A DNA stretch of 64,000 nt. Origin: Lachnospiraceae bacterium NK4A144 (lineage in GTDB: Bacteria; Bacillota; Clostridia; Lachnospirales; Lachnospiraceae). The stretch's first letter is position 1, and each line of letters opens with the position of its first letter. Both the position numbers and the translations under genes were made by a program. This document shows, one piece after another, positions 45,382-54,759 of this stretch. The stretch lies in assembly GCA_000424365.1 (NCBI GenBank), contig AUJT01000005.1:62001-126000 (forward strand). The letters run 5' to 3'. A model generated the notes under the pieces. That model saw only the letters and a program-made list of their open reading frames with translations. It did not search any database and had not been told where the DNA came from.

Positions 45382-46494
45382 TTACAATCCTTCATAAACT
45401 ATGGGTTCAAACAGCTCGCCTGTGCGATAATCCATGATCTGAGGATCCCGGCGGTTTATTGCGAAGTAAGCCGCGTTTTTGCCTGCGTCTGTACCTACCG
45501 CGTTTAAAGCATCCTGATCGTAATGATAGGTATCTGTCATGTGATCTGCACCGAAATTGGAAAAGAGGGTTGATATCAGTACAAATCTGGGATCTGTCCT
45601 GCAAAGTTCCGTCTGCACATCAAGGATCCTTTTATATGCGTCGGGATCGGTATTTGTTGCGCCGATCCGTATCATCAGAAATTTGTCGATCCCGCAGTAA
45701 AACATTTTATTTGAGAATACGTTTATGTCTGAAAGATATTGTTCTGTGGAAACATTTTCTATTACGTCGTTTTCACCCTGTAAAAATACCAGAAACTGGT
45801 TTCTCACCTCATACCCGTTTTCCTTGAGCCAGTTTTTGGCATTTAAGTATCTCGTCTTTACATCTTCTCCTACTGCTTCTGTTGCCCAGTAGGTGGATGG
45901 TGTTCCACCCTTTGATGCGGATACTGCGACTACAGGTACACCAGTTTCTTTGTAATATGCGTTTACGAATGCTGTTACGAGAGTTCCCCTTTTTATGAAC
46001 ATATCGTTCATTATGGGAGTATTTTCATAAAAACCGAAAGGCTCTGTTATAGTATAAAGCTTTGACGGATCTGATACTGAGCGAAATTCTCCTCCTGCAC
46101 CCTCTGTGAGCGCAGGCGCTTTTGACGCGTCTCCGCCCCAGCCTGCCATATTGCTCTGTCCTGCAAAAACGATCAGATCTACTGAAACCGCCGTAGTCTT
46201 ATCCTCTGTCTTGATCTCAGTTTCTTCTGCTTCTTCCAGCTTCTTTTTTATCTCAGGTGAAATATTTGCTTTATTTGCAGATACCGGTTCCAGCTCCGGA
46301 TCCGAAACCGCTACGGTTCCCGAGGCGGTTGCGAGGATACTCTCCGGTACTGTTCCGTTTGCACGTGCCTGAACAGATCTGTGATATTTCTTCACTGCCA
46401 AAAACGCAACTATGATAATACAAAGTAAAAGTACAACGGCGCCTAAATATATCACGGGTCTTATTCTATTTTTAACTCTGCTGACTTTACCCAA
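45382..46494 (-). CDS. Membrane-anchored sialate O-acetylesterase-like (SASA) protein
   Basis: 370 residues, starting at a TTG (TAAGG 9 bases upstream). One N-terminal membrane helix (VIYLGAVVLLLCIIIVAFLAV), then a spacer and a domain with the SGNH-type Ser in DLIVFAGQSNMAGWGGD, VSASKGGTPSTYW, VFLQGENDV and MTDTYHYDQDALNAVG (the Asp/His region). This is the SASA/DUF303 esterase fold, which removes O-acetyl groups from sugars. Its place inside the polysaccharide run suggests it trims acetyl groups from the exported glycan. Confidence 0.82.
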   Translation of the reverse strand: MGKVSRVKNRIRPVIYLGAVVLLLCIIIVAFLAVKKYHRSVQARANGTVPESILATASGTVAVSDPELEPVSANKANISPEIKKKLEEAEETEIKTEDKTTAVSVDLIVFAGQSNMAGWGGDASKAPALTEGAGGEFRSVSDPSKLYTITEPFGFYENTPIMNDMFIKRGTLVTAFVNAYYKETGVPVVAVSASKGGTPSTYWATEAVGEDVKTRYLNAKNWLKENGYEVRNQFLVFLQGENDVIENVSTEQYLSDINVFSNKMFYCGIDKFLMIRIGATNTDPDAYKRILDVQTELCRTDPRFVLISTLFSNFGADHMTDTYHYDQDALNAVGTDAGKNAAYFAINRRDPQIMDYRTGELFEPIVYEGL

Positions 46495-46509
46495 AAATAT
46501 TTACCTTAC

Positions 46510-46977
46510 TTAGCTCTTCTTTTCAATAAAGATCTTTCTTGAAATGAAGTTATAAACCATTACTATGCCAGTTGCAAAAATCTTTCCAATGAGCTCCTTG
46601 AAATCCCAAAGAAGTCCACTTCTTAAGAAAGGTGTGATGTCATAGATCGCAAGTACACCCATGATGATAGCTTCATTAAGCACAAGACCTATAGCTGAAA
46701 GGATTACAAAAATAGTAAACTCAGCCTTTCTGTCCTTGCTTTCGTCACGCTCAAATACATATTTCATGCTTACGATATAATTGAACGTAACTGAGATCAT
46801 GAAACCAAAGAAAGCTGCAATAGCGACAGTCGTCTTTTCTTTTCCAAAAATGAAAATGATCGCAGAATAAACCGCAAAGTCAATAACGAACGATAATCCG
46901 CCTACTACACCAAAACGAAGTATCTGCTGGATAAGTGTAGGTTTCTGTGTTTCTGTTGATTTTAATGACATTTCCAT
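46510..46977 (-). CDS. GtrA-family membrane protein
   Basis: 155 residues, four membrane helices. ILRFGVVGGLSFVIDFAVYSAIIF at the N-terminus and FGFMISVTFNYIVSMKYVF are typical. GtrA proteins are thought to move polyprenyl-phosphate-linked sugars across the membrane for glycan decoration. AGAGGA precedes the ATG. It stands next to a DPM-like GT2 (47020-47724) and a GT87-like enzyme, the other members of a three-part system. Confidence 0.92.
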   Translation of the reverse strand: MEMSLKSTETQKPTLIQQILRFGVVGGLSFVIDFAVYSAIIFIFGKEKTTVAIAAFFGFMISVTFNYIVSMKYVFERDESKDRKAEFTIFVILSAIGLVLNEAIIMGVLAIYDITPFLRSGLLWDFKELIGKIFATGIVMVYNFISRKIFIEKKS

Positions 46978-47019
46978 AAATTCCTCTTTCTAACTAAAAC
47001 AAACAGATATGTACCGTCA

Positions 47020-47724
47020 TCACAATACCTTATTCAGGCGAATAAAGTCACGCAGTGCATTTTTTCCGATTCCGAAAATCCTCTTCATATTGATGGAATT
47101 TACTCCACCCTGACGGGGACGGAATGTTATCGGGATGAATCTCAGGTTTTTATTGTGCTTCGTATATGCAACAGTGAGAAGTACGTTCGTTAAGAAATAG
47201 TTCTTTGGAACGTATTTGATCTCACGCTTTAATGTGTCTGCCTTCATGAGACGGAACGGGGTATTTGCATCCTTTACCCATACGTGGAAGCACAGGAAGA
47301 TCACGGTCTTTAATACCTTTGTTACAAATACTCTGGAGCCTCCGTCCTGTCTGTGATTTCTGTAACCGACTATCATGTCATAATGACGGCGGCATCTCCA
47401 AAATGCCGGAAATTCCTCAGGACGTGTCTGACCATCAGAATCTGTCTGAAATACATAATCAGCCCCCTGCTCCAATGCATAATGATAACCGTACAGGATC
47501 GTAGGCCCATGTCCGGAGTTTTCCTTATGGAGAGCTACAAGCTGTGGACGCTTTGCTGCCTCTTCCTGAAGCACGCTCCATGTACTGTCACGGCTTCCGT
47601 CATCGATCACTACCAGACGACTTTCCTCTCCGGTCATGACCACCATAGGATACCATTCTTCGATTACTTCCCTGATAGTTGCTTCTTCATTGTAAGCAGG
47701 GATTACTGCATAAAGCTTATCCAT
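47020..47724 (-). CDS. Family 2 glycosyltransferase, DPM1/GtrB-like
   Basis: 234 residues. LYAVIPAYNEEATIREVIEEW, RLVVIDDGSRDSTWSV, GHGPTILYGYHYALEQGADYVFQTDSDGQ (metal motif) and RPRQGGVNSINMKRIF near the end. It is short and has no membrane tail. Probably makes the polyprenyl-phosphate sugar that GtrA moves across. AAAGGGA precedes the ATG. Confidence 0.9.
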   Translation of the reverse strand: MDKLYAVIPAYNEEATIREVIEEWYPMVVMTGEESRLVVIDDGSRDSTWSVLQEEAAKRPQLVALHKENSGHGPTILYGYHYALEQGADYVFQTDSDGQTRPEEFPAFWRCRRHYDMIVGYRNHRQDGGSRVFVTKVLKTVIFLCFHVWVKDANTPFRLMKADTLKREIKYVPKNYFLTNVLLTVAYTKHNKNLRFIPITFRPRQGGVNSINMKRIFGIGKNALRDFIRLNKVL

Positions 47725-47742
47725 GACATTCCCTTTAGACCC

Positions 47743-48972
47743 TTAGCCCCGGGTCACCTTTCTTTCTCTCAGATTGTCTACCACGCAGCGAACAAAGCTT
47801 GCCAGATAAACGATCATATAACCGTAATAAAGTACTGCTGCTATCATAAGTGCCTTTTCGTTTTCTGAAAAAACTCTCATGCCAAAGCTTACCCATATGA
47901 GTAAAACACTATATAAAAGTACCAGCTTATCTTTGATAGTTTCAAGCGGCTCTGCATGACCCAGTCCTCTTAACGAAAGAGTCCCGGATGCAGCTGCCAT
48001 AAGCACAAAGTAATCATATGACCTGTGATAGGTCATTACAAGACTCACTAAAAGAAGTAGTGAAAAAACTTCTTTATCCAGTTTTGCCGGAACTACAAAC
48101 ACTGCCGCAAAAAGTACAGCCATCAGTGCTACTGTAATAAGTACAGACCATGATGCACCGCCTGTCAGCGCACCCACGTCGATAGAACCTTCTCCTGTAA
48201 GTGCTGCCGATACCTTTAACGGTTTTATGATCATATCCATAAAAGATTCATTAAGCATTCTTACTGCCACAAATGTACCGACCACATGAGGAACAACAGA
48301 GATCACAAACTCTTTCCACTTTTTCTTATAAATGAAATACAGTGCAAGCGGGGCTGTAAGTGTATACTTAAAATATGACACCGACAAGCAGAGTCCTGAT
48401 AAAACCGCATAGAAATAAGGGTTTTTCTGCTCCTGCTCTCCCTTTTCGGTGATCCAGACCGCTAAGAGGAAAAACATAAACGAAAATAACGTATGCTGTC
48501 CTACACCAATCTGATTTCGCCACGGTGTTCCTGCAACCATAATGAGACTTAATAATAAAAACATCTCATTTTTCATCTCTTTTAAGAAAGTCTTTCTCAA
48601 AAGGAAAATGATAAGAGCAGTAAATATGAGATTTAAGATAAGCCACAGCACTTTTGCCGTACCGTATGGCAGAAGAGTTAACGGAATGAGTTCATAAAGA
48701 AGACTTGGAAACTGATTTGCTTCCATTTTCTGTGGAGCATCTATCGCTCTAAAGGATTCATAAAACTCTCTGATACCATCCCGTTCCAATGCTCCTGTCG
48801 GGCTAAGGCTCTCTGTATAGGGATCTATCCGCATAGCAAGCGCTTTCGCGGCATCCCACTGAAAGTCCTGACTGAAATGCAGGGCGTTCCTCACGCCCTG
48901 CACCACTGAAAGCACCGTCAGCAGAGCCAGCAGCACATACACTGCCCTGCAGAACACTTTCTTTTTATTCAA
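47743..48972 (-). CDS. GT87-like integral-membrane glycosyltransferase
   Basis: 409 residues, about 10 membrane helices. A conserved extracellular loop after helix 1 (RIDPYTESLSPTGA) and PSLLYELIPLTLLPYGTAKVLWLILNL, plus GTPWRNQIGVGQHTLFSFMFFLLAVW, match the DUF2029/GT87 group, which use polyprenyl-phosphate sugars outside the membrane. The start is uncertain: the first codons of the frame (TTG/GTG at 49002-49005) lack a ribosome site, while a TTG at 48972 has GAGGAT 6 bases upstream and was chosen. It likely adds side groups to the exported polymer. Confidence 0.8.
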   Translation of the reverse strand: MNKKKVFCRAVYVLLALLTVLSVVQGVRNALHFSQDFQWDAAKALAMRIDPYTESLSPTGALERDGIREFYESFRAIDAPQKMEANQFPSLLYELIPLTLLPYGTAKVLWLILNLIFTALIIFLLRKTFLKEMKNEMFLLLSLIMVAGTPWRNQIGVGQHTLFSFMFFLLAVWITEKGEQEQKNPYFYAVLSGLCLSVSYFKYTLTAPLALYFIYKKKWKEFVISVVPHVVGTFVAVRMLNESFMDMIIKPLKVSAALTGEGSIDVGALTGGASWSVLITVALMAVLFAAVFVVPAKLDKEVFSLLLLVSLVMTYHRSYDYFVLMAAASGTLSLRGLGHAEPLETIKDKLVLLYSVLLIWVSFGMRVFSENEKALMIAAVLYYGYMIVYLASFVRCVVDNLRERKVTRG

Positions 48973-48994
48973 AGCTTTATCCTCATTCTGATTT

Positions 48995-50734
48995 TCACGC
49001 ACCAAGCTTTTTGATAACTTCCTGCTTCAGTTCTTCAAGATTCTTTTCAGATTCTTCAAGGCTGTTTCCCTTTACACCCATGTAGAACTTGATCTTCGGC
49101 TCTGTACCTGAAGGACGTACACAGCACCAGGAATTATTATCAAGGTCAAAGTACAATACATTCGAGATCGGCAGACCTGTACTGCTCTTCTCTCCGTTTG
49201 ACATGTTTGTTACTTCATCCTTCTGATAGTCACGGAATTCCTTAACGGCAAGACCTGCGATCTCCTTAGGCGGATTATTGCGGATCCTCTCCATCATATC
49301 CTGGATCTCTTTTGCACCATCAACACCCTTGAGTGTTACTGTATGGATTCCTTCTCTGTAATATCCGTACTTTTTGTAGATGTTTAACATCTGATCCCAT
49401 ACGGTGATGTTTCGTGTCTTACACCATGCAGCTACTTCAGCAAGACACATTACAGCAACGATAGCATCTTTATCACGTGCATGTGTTCCAACGAGGCAGC
49501 CATAGGATTCTTCATATCCAAAGACATATTCGTAAGAGTTATTCTCCTCAAACCACTTGATCTGCTCGCCGATGTACTTAAAGCCTGTAAGCACTTCGAT
49601 GAGTTTCAGCTTATATTCTTCTGCGATAGGATCTGCCATGTTGCTGGAAACAATAGTCTTTACGAGAGCTCCATTCTTAGGAAGCTTACCCATCTCAGCA
49701 AGTTCGCGGATACGATACTCTGCGATCAGGATACCTGACATATTTCCTGTGAAAGGCATATATTCGCCTGTCGCAGTATCCTTTGCATAGATACCGAGGC
49801 GGTCTGCATCGGGATCTGTAGCCATTACTATGTCAGCATCTTTTTCCTTTGCGAGCTTCAGTGCAAGTGTAAATGCCTTGGGGTCCTCCGGATTAGGATA
49901 CTCAAGTGTTGTAAAATCAGGATCCGGCAGTTCCTGCTCTGGAACTACATATACATTTTCAAACCCAAGTTCCTTAAGTACTCGTCTTACAGGCACATTA
50001 CCTGTTCCATGGAACGGTGAATAAACGATCTTTATATCCTTTGCAGCTTTCTCTAAGAGATCCGGATGGATTATGAGTTTCTTAAGCTCTGCGATATATT
50101 TATCATCGATCTCGCTGCCGATCACCTCATAAAGTCCCTGTGCCTTGGCATCTTCAAGATCCATTGTCTTTGCATCACTGTAGGACTTAACTGCGTCTAC
50201 TTCACTGATGATATCTTTGTCACGCGGTGCAGTTATCTGTGCGCCATCCTCCCAATAAACCTTATAGCCGTTGTATTCCGGCGGATTATGGCTGGCTGTG
50301 ATAACAACGCCTGCTGTGCAGTGAAGTTCACGAAGCGCATAAGAAAGTTCCGGTGTGGGGCGAAGTGAATCAAACACATATGCCTTAATGCCATTCGCTG
50401 CAAGGCACAGTGCAGTTACATCTGCAAATTCCGGTGACATGCGGCGGCAATCGTAAGCGATCGCTACACCCTTATCCTGTGTTCCTTCTTTAAGGATGTA
50501 ATTTGCAAGTCCCTGTGTTGCCTTACGTACGGTGTAGATGTTCATACGGTTTGAACCGGCTCCGATAACACCTCTGAGTCCACCTGTTCCAAAAGCCAGA
50601 TCCTTATAAAATCTGTCCTGTATTTCTGCTTCGTTATCTGAAATAGACTTCAGCTCTTTTTTTGTTTCTTCATCAAAATACGGATCGTTCATCCAGTATT
50701 CGTACTTTTCTTTATAATTATCCATCTTTAACAC
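48995..50734 (-). CDS. pgcA: Alpha-phosphoglucomutase/phosphomannomutase
   Basis: 579 residues. GTGGLRGVIGAGSNRMN, the phosphoserine loop TASHNPPEYNGYKVYW, the metal loop DPDADRLGIYA, the sugar-binding GYEESYGCLVG and the C-terminal phosphate-binding RPSGTEPKIKFY. It interconverts glucose 6- and 1-phosphate, and so feeds RfbA at 61136-62005. The start is either GTG at 50734 or ATG at 50725; the GAGGAG site is a little near the first and far from the second. It sits inside the polysaccharide run. Confidence 0.93.
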   Translation of the reverse strand: MLKMDNYKEKYEYWMNDPYFDEETKKELKSISDNEAEIQDRFYKDLAFGTGGLRGVIGAGSNRMNIYTVRKATQGLANYILKEGTQDKGVAIAYDCRRMSPEFADVTALCLAANGIKAYVFDSLRPTPELSYALRELHCTAGVVITASHNPPEYNGYKVYWEDGAQITAPRDKDIISEVDAVKSYSDAKTMDLEDAKAQGLYEVIGSEIDDKYIAELKKLIIHPDLLEKAAKDIKIVYSPFHGTGNVPVRRVLKELGFENVYVVPEQELPDPDFTTLEYPNPEDPKAFTLALKLAKEKDADIVMATDPDADRLGIYAKDTATGEYMPFTGNMSGILIAEYRIRELAEMGKLPKNGALVKTIVSSNMADPIAEEYKLKLIEVLTGFKYIGEQIKWFEENNSYEYVFGYEESYGCLVGTHARDKDAIVAVMCLAEVAAWCKTRNITVWDQMLNIYKKYGYYREGIHTVTLKGVDGAKEIQDMMERIRNNPPKEIAGLAVKEFRDYQKDEVTNMSNGEKSSTGLPISNVLYFDLDNNSWCCVRPSGTEPKIKFYMGVKGNSLEESEKNLEELKQEVIKKLGA

Positions 50735-50800
50735 ATACTCCTCTATGTTTGTTGTGTATCCGCCTAATCTTGAATTTAAACAGATACATTATAACACATA

Positions 50801-52879
50801 TCACTGAACCATTGGTGCAGGGCTGGCTTTTAAGGTGTAATTACTGTGATCCAAAGAGAAATTAGGATTGTAGTACGGATCACCCTTTTTAAGTACTTCC
50901 TTCCACTTGGTGCGGAAATGCTTAGACTCTGCCTCGTAACGTTCAGCCTTTTCTTTATTTGCTCCGTCCGTGTCATCGCCTCTCGAAACAGATTCATAGT
51001 GGAAAAGCTCTGAGAACGGTGTGAATACGTTCAGAAGCCCTTTTTCTCTAAGCTTTAAGCAGAAATCAACGTCATTAAGCGCAACTGCAAAGCTCTCATC
51101 AAAACCGCCTACTGCTTCGTAATCAGCCTTTGATACAAGCATACATGCTCCGGTTACAGCAGTAACATTCTGAGCATAACAAAGTCTTCCCATGTATCCC
51201 AGATTTTCCTTATAAAGTCTGTAGTGCGTATGACCTGCAGTTCTATGAGCACCGAGACCGATCACGATTCCTGCATGCTGTATGAGGTAATCCGGATAGT
51301 ACAATTTACATCCAACGGCACCTACATCTGATCTCTGCGCATACATAAGGAGATTTTCCATCCAGTCACGGGTAATGACCTCGGTATCATTGTTAAGCAA
51401 CAGGATATATTCTCCATCAGCCTTTGAAACACCATAGTTTACAAGCTTTGAGAAATTAAAACCTTCCATTTCAGGTGCTGTCACGATCTTTACCATAGGA
51501 CAGCTCCTGAGTTCCTCATAACAGCGCTGTGTTTCAGGCTCAGTGCTGCCATTTTCAACTATTACGATCTCGTAATTATCATATGATGATCTTGAAATAA
51601 TTGATTCTGTGCAGCGCTTAAGGTCTTCCGCATGATCCTTTGAAGGGATCACGATACTGATCTTTGGATGAGAAGTAAGCTCATATCTGATACGGAATAT
51701 AGTTGCAAATGCCTTTGTGCTCTCAATCTCAAAATTCTTAAAACCACAGCCTGTAAGGTGAGCTGCAACTGCTCCCTTTGCTGCATTTATGGCATAAGTC
51801 TTTGTATTGATGTCAGAAGCTGTAGAACCTGCATGGCTTCTCCAGTAATAAAGGATCCTAGGGACATGATAGATCTTATTTGCCGCAGCAGTAAGACGAA
51901 GGATCATGTCATGATCCTGACTTCCGTCAAATTCGCTCCTGAATCTTCCTACCTTATCAGAAAGTTCCTTCTTAAATACCGAGAAGTGGCAGATATAGTT
52001 ATTTGCCCTGAGATTATCAATAGCAAAATCCGGCTTAAAGTGAAGTGTCACCATGTTATCTATGCTGTTTCCGGTAAAGGTCGCCTCATCGCAATAGATA
52101 AAATCCGGATGCTCTTTTTCAATGACCTTCATATATTCGAAAAGAACGGAAGGATGAAGCAGATCATCATGGTCAAATAAACCGATAAAATCACCGTGAG
52201 CTATATCAAAGCAGACATTGGTGTTTCCGGAAATACCCAGATTTTTCTCAATCTTTTTATACTGGATCCTCTGTCTTCCGTCAGGGCTTACGGCCTTGTC
52301 CTTTGCAATATATTCATCAACGATTTCTTTTACATACTTATGCTCATCATCAGAACCGTCTGCAAGACAAAGTTCCCATCCACCATAGGTCTGGTTTGTA
52401 ACACTTTCGATCATCTCACGAAGGAATTTCTCGGGAGTATTGTAAAGAGGAACGAGAATACTGAAAACATGCTTTTCTTTGAAAGAAGTATTCTCCTCTT
52501 TTTTTCTCTGCTCTTCATTAGGAAAGCTCAGTGTTCCATGGTAACGGTAAGCATTTCTCTCTATCCTCTTGCTCTTAAGCTTTCTAATAACTTCGCTTAT
52601 GCTGCCAAGGCGCTTTACACGCACGATCACAGCGAGGCTCTTGGCATAGATCGTACGAAAGGGCTTTATGATCTTAAAAAGCTTACTGCGCTTAAGTGTA
52701 TCGATCTTCCCCTTCATCTCAGCATTATCTGCTTCGCACTCAACGAGCTCACGTGTGAGCTTTTCATTTTTCTTTTTTTCGTCTTCGTAGAGTTTCTTAT
52801 AGTATTCTGCCAGATCTCCGACATTATTCTGTGTCTTGTCTTTATTATTTTCCATTTCTTTCAGCATCCTGTCTATCAT
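50801..52879 (-). CDS. Two-domain family 2 glycosyltransferase with N-terminal coiled coil
   Basis: 692 residues from the ATG at 52879, which overlaps the stop of the gene upstream (ATGA). Residues ~10-75 form a strongly charged coiled coil (YYKKLYEDEKKKNEKLTREL). Two GT-A domains follow: FSILVPLYNTPEKFLREMI with FDHDDLL, then KISIVIPSKDHAEDLKRC with LLNNDTEVITRDW. Bifunctional GTs of this layout build repeat units of rhamnan-type polymers. The coiled coil could mediate contact with partner proteins. Confidence 0.88.
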   Translation of the reverse strand: MIDRMLKEMENNKDKTQNNVGDLAEYYKKLYEDEKKKNEKLTRELVECEADNAEMKGKIDTLKRSKLFKIIKPFRTIYAKSLAVIVRVKRLGSISEVIRKLKSKRIERNAYRYHGTLSFPNEEQRKKEENTSFKEKHVFSILVPLYNTPEKFLREMIESVTNQTYGGWELCLADGSDDEHKYVKEIVDEYIAKDKAVSPDGRQRIQYKKIEKNLGISGNTNVCFDIAHGDFIGLFDHDDLLHPSVLFEYMKVIEKEHPDFIYCDEATFTGNSIDNMVTLHFKPDFAIDNLRANNYICHFSVFKKELSDKVGRFRSEFDGSQDHDMILRLTAAANKIYHVPRILYYWRSHAGSTASDINTKTYAINAAKGAVAAHLTGCGFKNFEIESTKAFATIFRIRYELTSHPKISIVIPSKDHAEDLKRCTESIISRSSYDNYEIVIVENGSTEPETQRCYEELRSCPMVKIVTAPEMEGFNFSKLVNYGVSKADGEYILLLNNDTEVITRDWMENLLMYAQRSDVGAVGCKLYYPDYLIQHAGIVIGLGAHRTAGHTHYRLYKENLGYMGRLCYAQNVTAVTGACMLVSKADYEAVGGFDESFAVALNDVDFCLKLREKGLLNVFTPFSELFHYESVSRGDDTDGANKEKAERYEAESKHFRTKWKEVLKKGDPYYNPNFSLDHSNYTLKASPAPMVQ

Positions 52880-54759
52880 GCCTGCGCCGTGATCCATCCG
52901 GTACGGCAACCTCTATATTTACTAAAAAGACCTCTTCTTAAAAGCCCTATCTGTATCTCTGTCTTATCTCCGTCAGGCAGTAATTTCTCATCTATCATCA
53001 AGAAAAATCCTGACAATAACAGATCTGTCTCTGAAGCGAAAACCTCAGGTACATCCTTTCTCACATAACGCACTGCCGGAAATACTTTTTCCCCGTCAGC
53101 AGTCTTTACTGCTATAAAAGGATCGTACTCATACCCCGGTCTTCCGGATACAAATGCCCAGCCGCGGATCTCATAATATTTCTCTCTTCCGCAGGCATCA
53201 CTTCTGCAAAAGCGGATATTTTCGAGAGAATACCGCATCTTTTTATGTCCGGACTTTAATTTATTAAATTCTGCCAGTGTCACTGACGAAAAATCCTCTC
53301 TGCCGATCACTGAAGCTTCTTCCTCTGTGTCAGGAACATTCACGCGATAATCCAGTCCCGTGTCTGTAAGATTCGGACTGTACCATGGATCACCGTTTTG
53401 AATCAGAGCTGCATTTTTTTCTTCAAAATATGCTCTCTCTGATGCCAGTCTTGCAAATGCCGCTTCACTGATGTCATCACTTCTCCTGCTAAGGCTCTCA
53501 TGATGGATCAGATAAAAATCGCACATGCAGACATTATATAAGCCTTTTCTTAAAAGTGACGCGCACAGATCCACATCCGTATAAGCTATTGCCAGTTTCT
53601 CATCAAAACCATGCACAAGCTCAAACTTTTCTCTGGATACCATGAGACACGCGCCTGTTACAGCAAAGCAGTTATGCATGCCTCGATTGATACCGTGATA
53701 GTATTCCTGATCGTCAGTATAACCTGCAAGCTTATGGGAAGCCCCCGTCCTAAGTAGAGTAATGCCGCAATGCTGTATCCTTTCGGCTCCGGGATAAAGA
53801 AGCTTGCATCCTACAGCACCGACATGCTCTTCACCGGATTTTTCCGCCATTTTCCTTAGGAAAACCGTATTTTCCGGAACTTCCACATCATCATTAAGGA
53901 ACAGCAGGAAATCTGTTTTCCCTGCATTTTCTGCGCCTCTGTTGCATAACGCAGAATAGATGAACGGTGATTCATAACGGTCGTATGCAAATCTGTATTT
54001 TTCAGAAAGCTTCCTGTATTGCTGCGTGTTTGCATCATTACTTCCGTTGTCGACTACTACAATACTTAAGTTTGTTCTGTCAAGCTCTGCCGATTGCCGC
54101 AGGCTGCTCACACAGGTTTCCAGGAGTTCAGGATGATCCTTTGAAAGTATCACCGCAGTCACTCTAAAGCTTTTATCATCAGTCAGTTCATTAGTTGTTC
54201 CGACCGGCTTCTCTGCATATCCTGTGTGATCCGTTCCATCACCATGTGAAAGGATCTCAGGTATATGAAGCTGTGTTTTCGCAGAAAATATGCATTCTCT
54301 TAAAAAATCAGTGCTTCCATAGGGTAACGGGCCTTTTTCAGCCTTAACTTTCTCAACAATTTCATGTTTAACGAGGGTCAGACTTCCAAAATAATACAGG
54401 GACTCCAGCGTATCCGGAGACCAGTCAGGCTTAAACCACGGGTCATGCCTTCCATTCTGATCAAGCACATCCTCGTCTCCGTAGATCACATCCGGCAGAC
54501 AGCCTTCATGATAATTTTTCAGAGCTCTTTCAATTTTTGTGCCTGCATCATCTGCGATCTTCGCACCCAGCAGCAAAAAAACTTCATATTTTCCCCGAAA
54601 ACACGCCATTTGATCCGAAGCCCCGGAAAGTACGGATTTCTCCGCATCCTTCCGAGTCTCCGGATCAGCCACAATACGCTTTTCTTCCTGCTTCTTTATC
54701 CATCTGAGATAAGGATTCTGAAGATTATTCAGTTGTGTTTCATATTCCGCGCGCCTCAT
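52876..54759 (-). CDS. Family 2 glycosyltransferase with extra N- and C-terminal parts
   Basis: 627 residues from the ATG at 54759, which overlaps the stop of the WbdD-like gene (ATGA); the longer frame is inside that gene. The N-terminal ~200 residues look like a worn-down GT-A domain (EVFLLLGAKIADDAG, DVIYGDEDVLD). A complete GT-A follows (RVTAVILSKDHPELLETCVSSL, LLFLNDDVEVPEN, AYTDVDLCASLLRKG). The last ~120 residues are a beta-rich domain (YEIRGWAFVSGRPG). It likely elongates the exported chain. Confidence 0.87.
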   Translation of the reverse strand: MRRAEYETQLNNLQNPYLRWIKKQEEKRIVADPETRKDAEKSVLSGASDQMACFRGKYEVFLLLGAKIADDAGTKIERALKNYHEGCLPDVIYGDEDVLDQNGRHDPWFKPDWSPDTLESLYYFGSLTLVKHEIVEKVKAEKGPLPYGSTDFLRECIFSAKTQLHIPEILSHGDGTDHTGYAEKPVGTTNELTDDKSFRVTAVILSKDHPELLETCVSSLRQSAELDRTNLSIVVVDNGSNDANTQQYRKLSEKYRFAYDRYESPFIYSALCNRGAENAGKTDFLLFLNDDVEVPENTVFLRKMAEKSGEEHVGAVGCKLLYPGAERIQHCGITLLRTGASHKLAGYTDDQEYYHGINRGMHNCFAVTGACLMVSREKFELVHGFDEKLAIAYTDVDLCASLLRKGLYNVCMCDFYLIHHESLSRRSDDISEAAFARLASERAYFEEKNAALIQNGDPWYSPNLTDTGLDYRVNVPDTEEEASVIGREDFSSVTLAEFNKLKSGHKKMRYSLENIRFCRSDACGREKYYEIRGWAFVSGRPGYEYDPFIAVKTADGEKVFPAVRYVRKDVPEVFASETDLLLSGFFLMIDEKLLPDGDKTEIQIGLLRRGLFSKYRGCRTGWITAQA

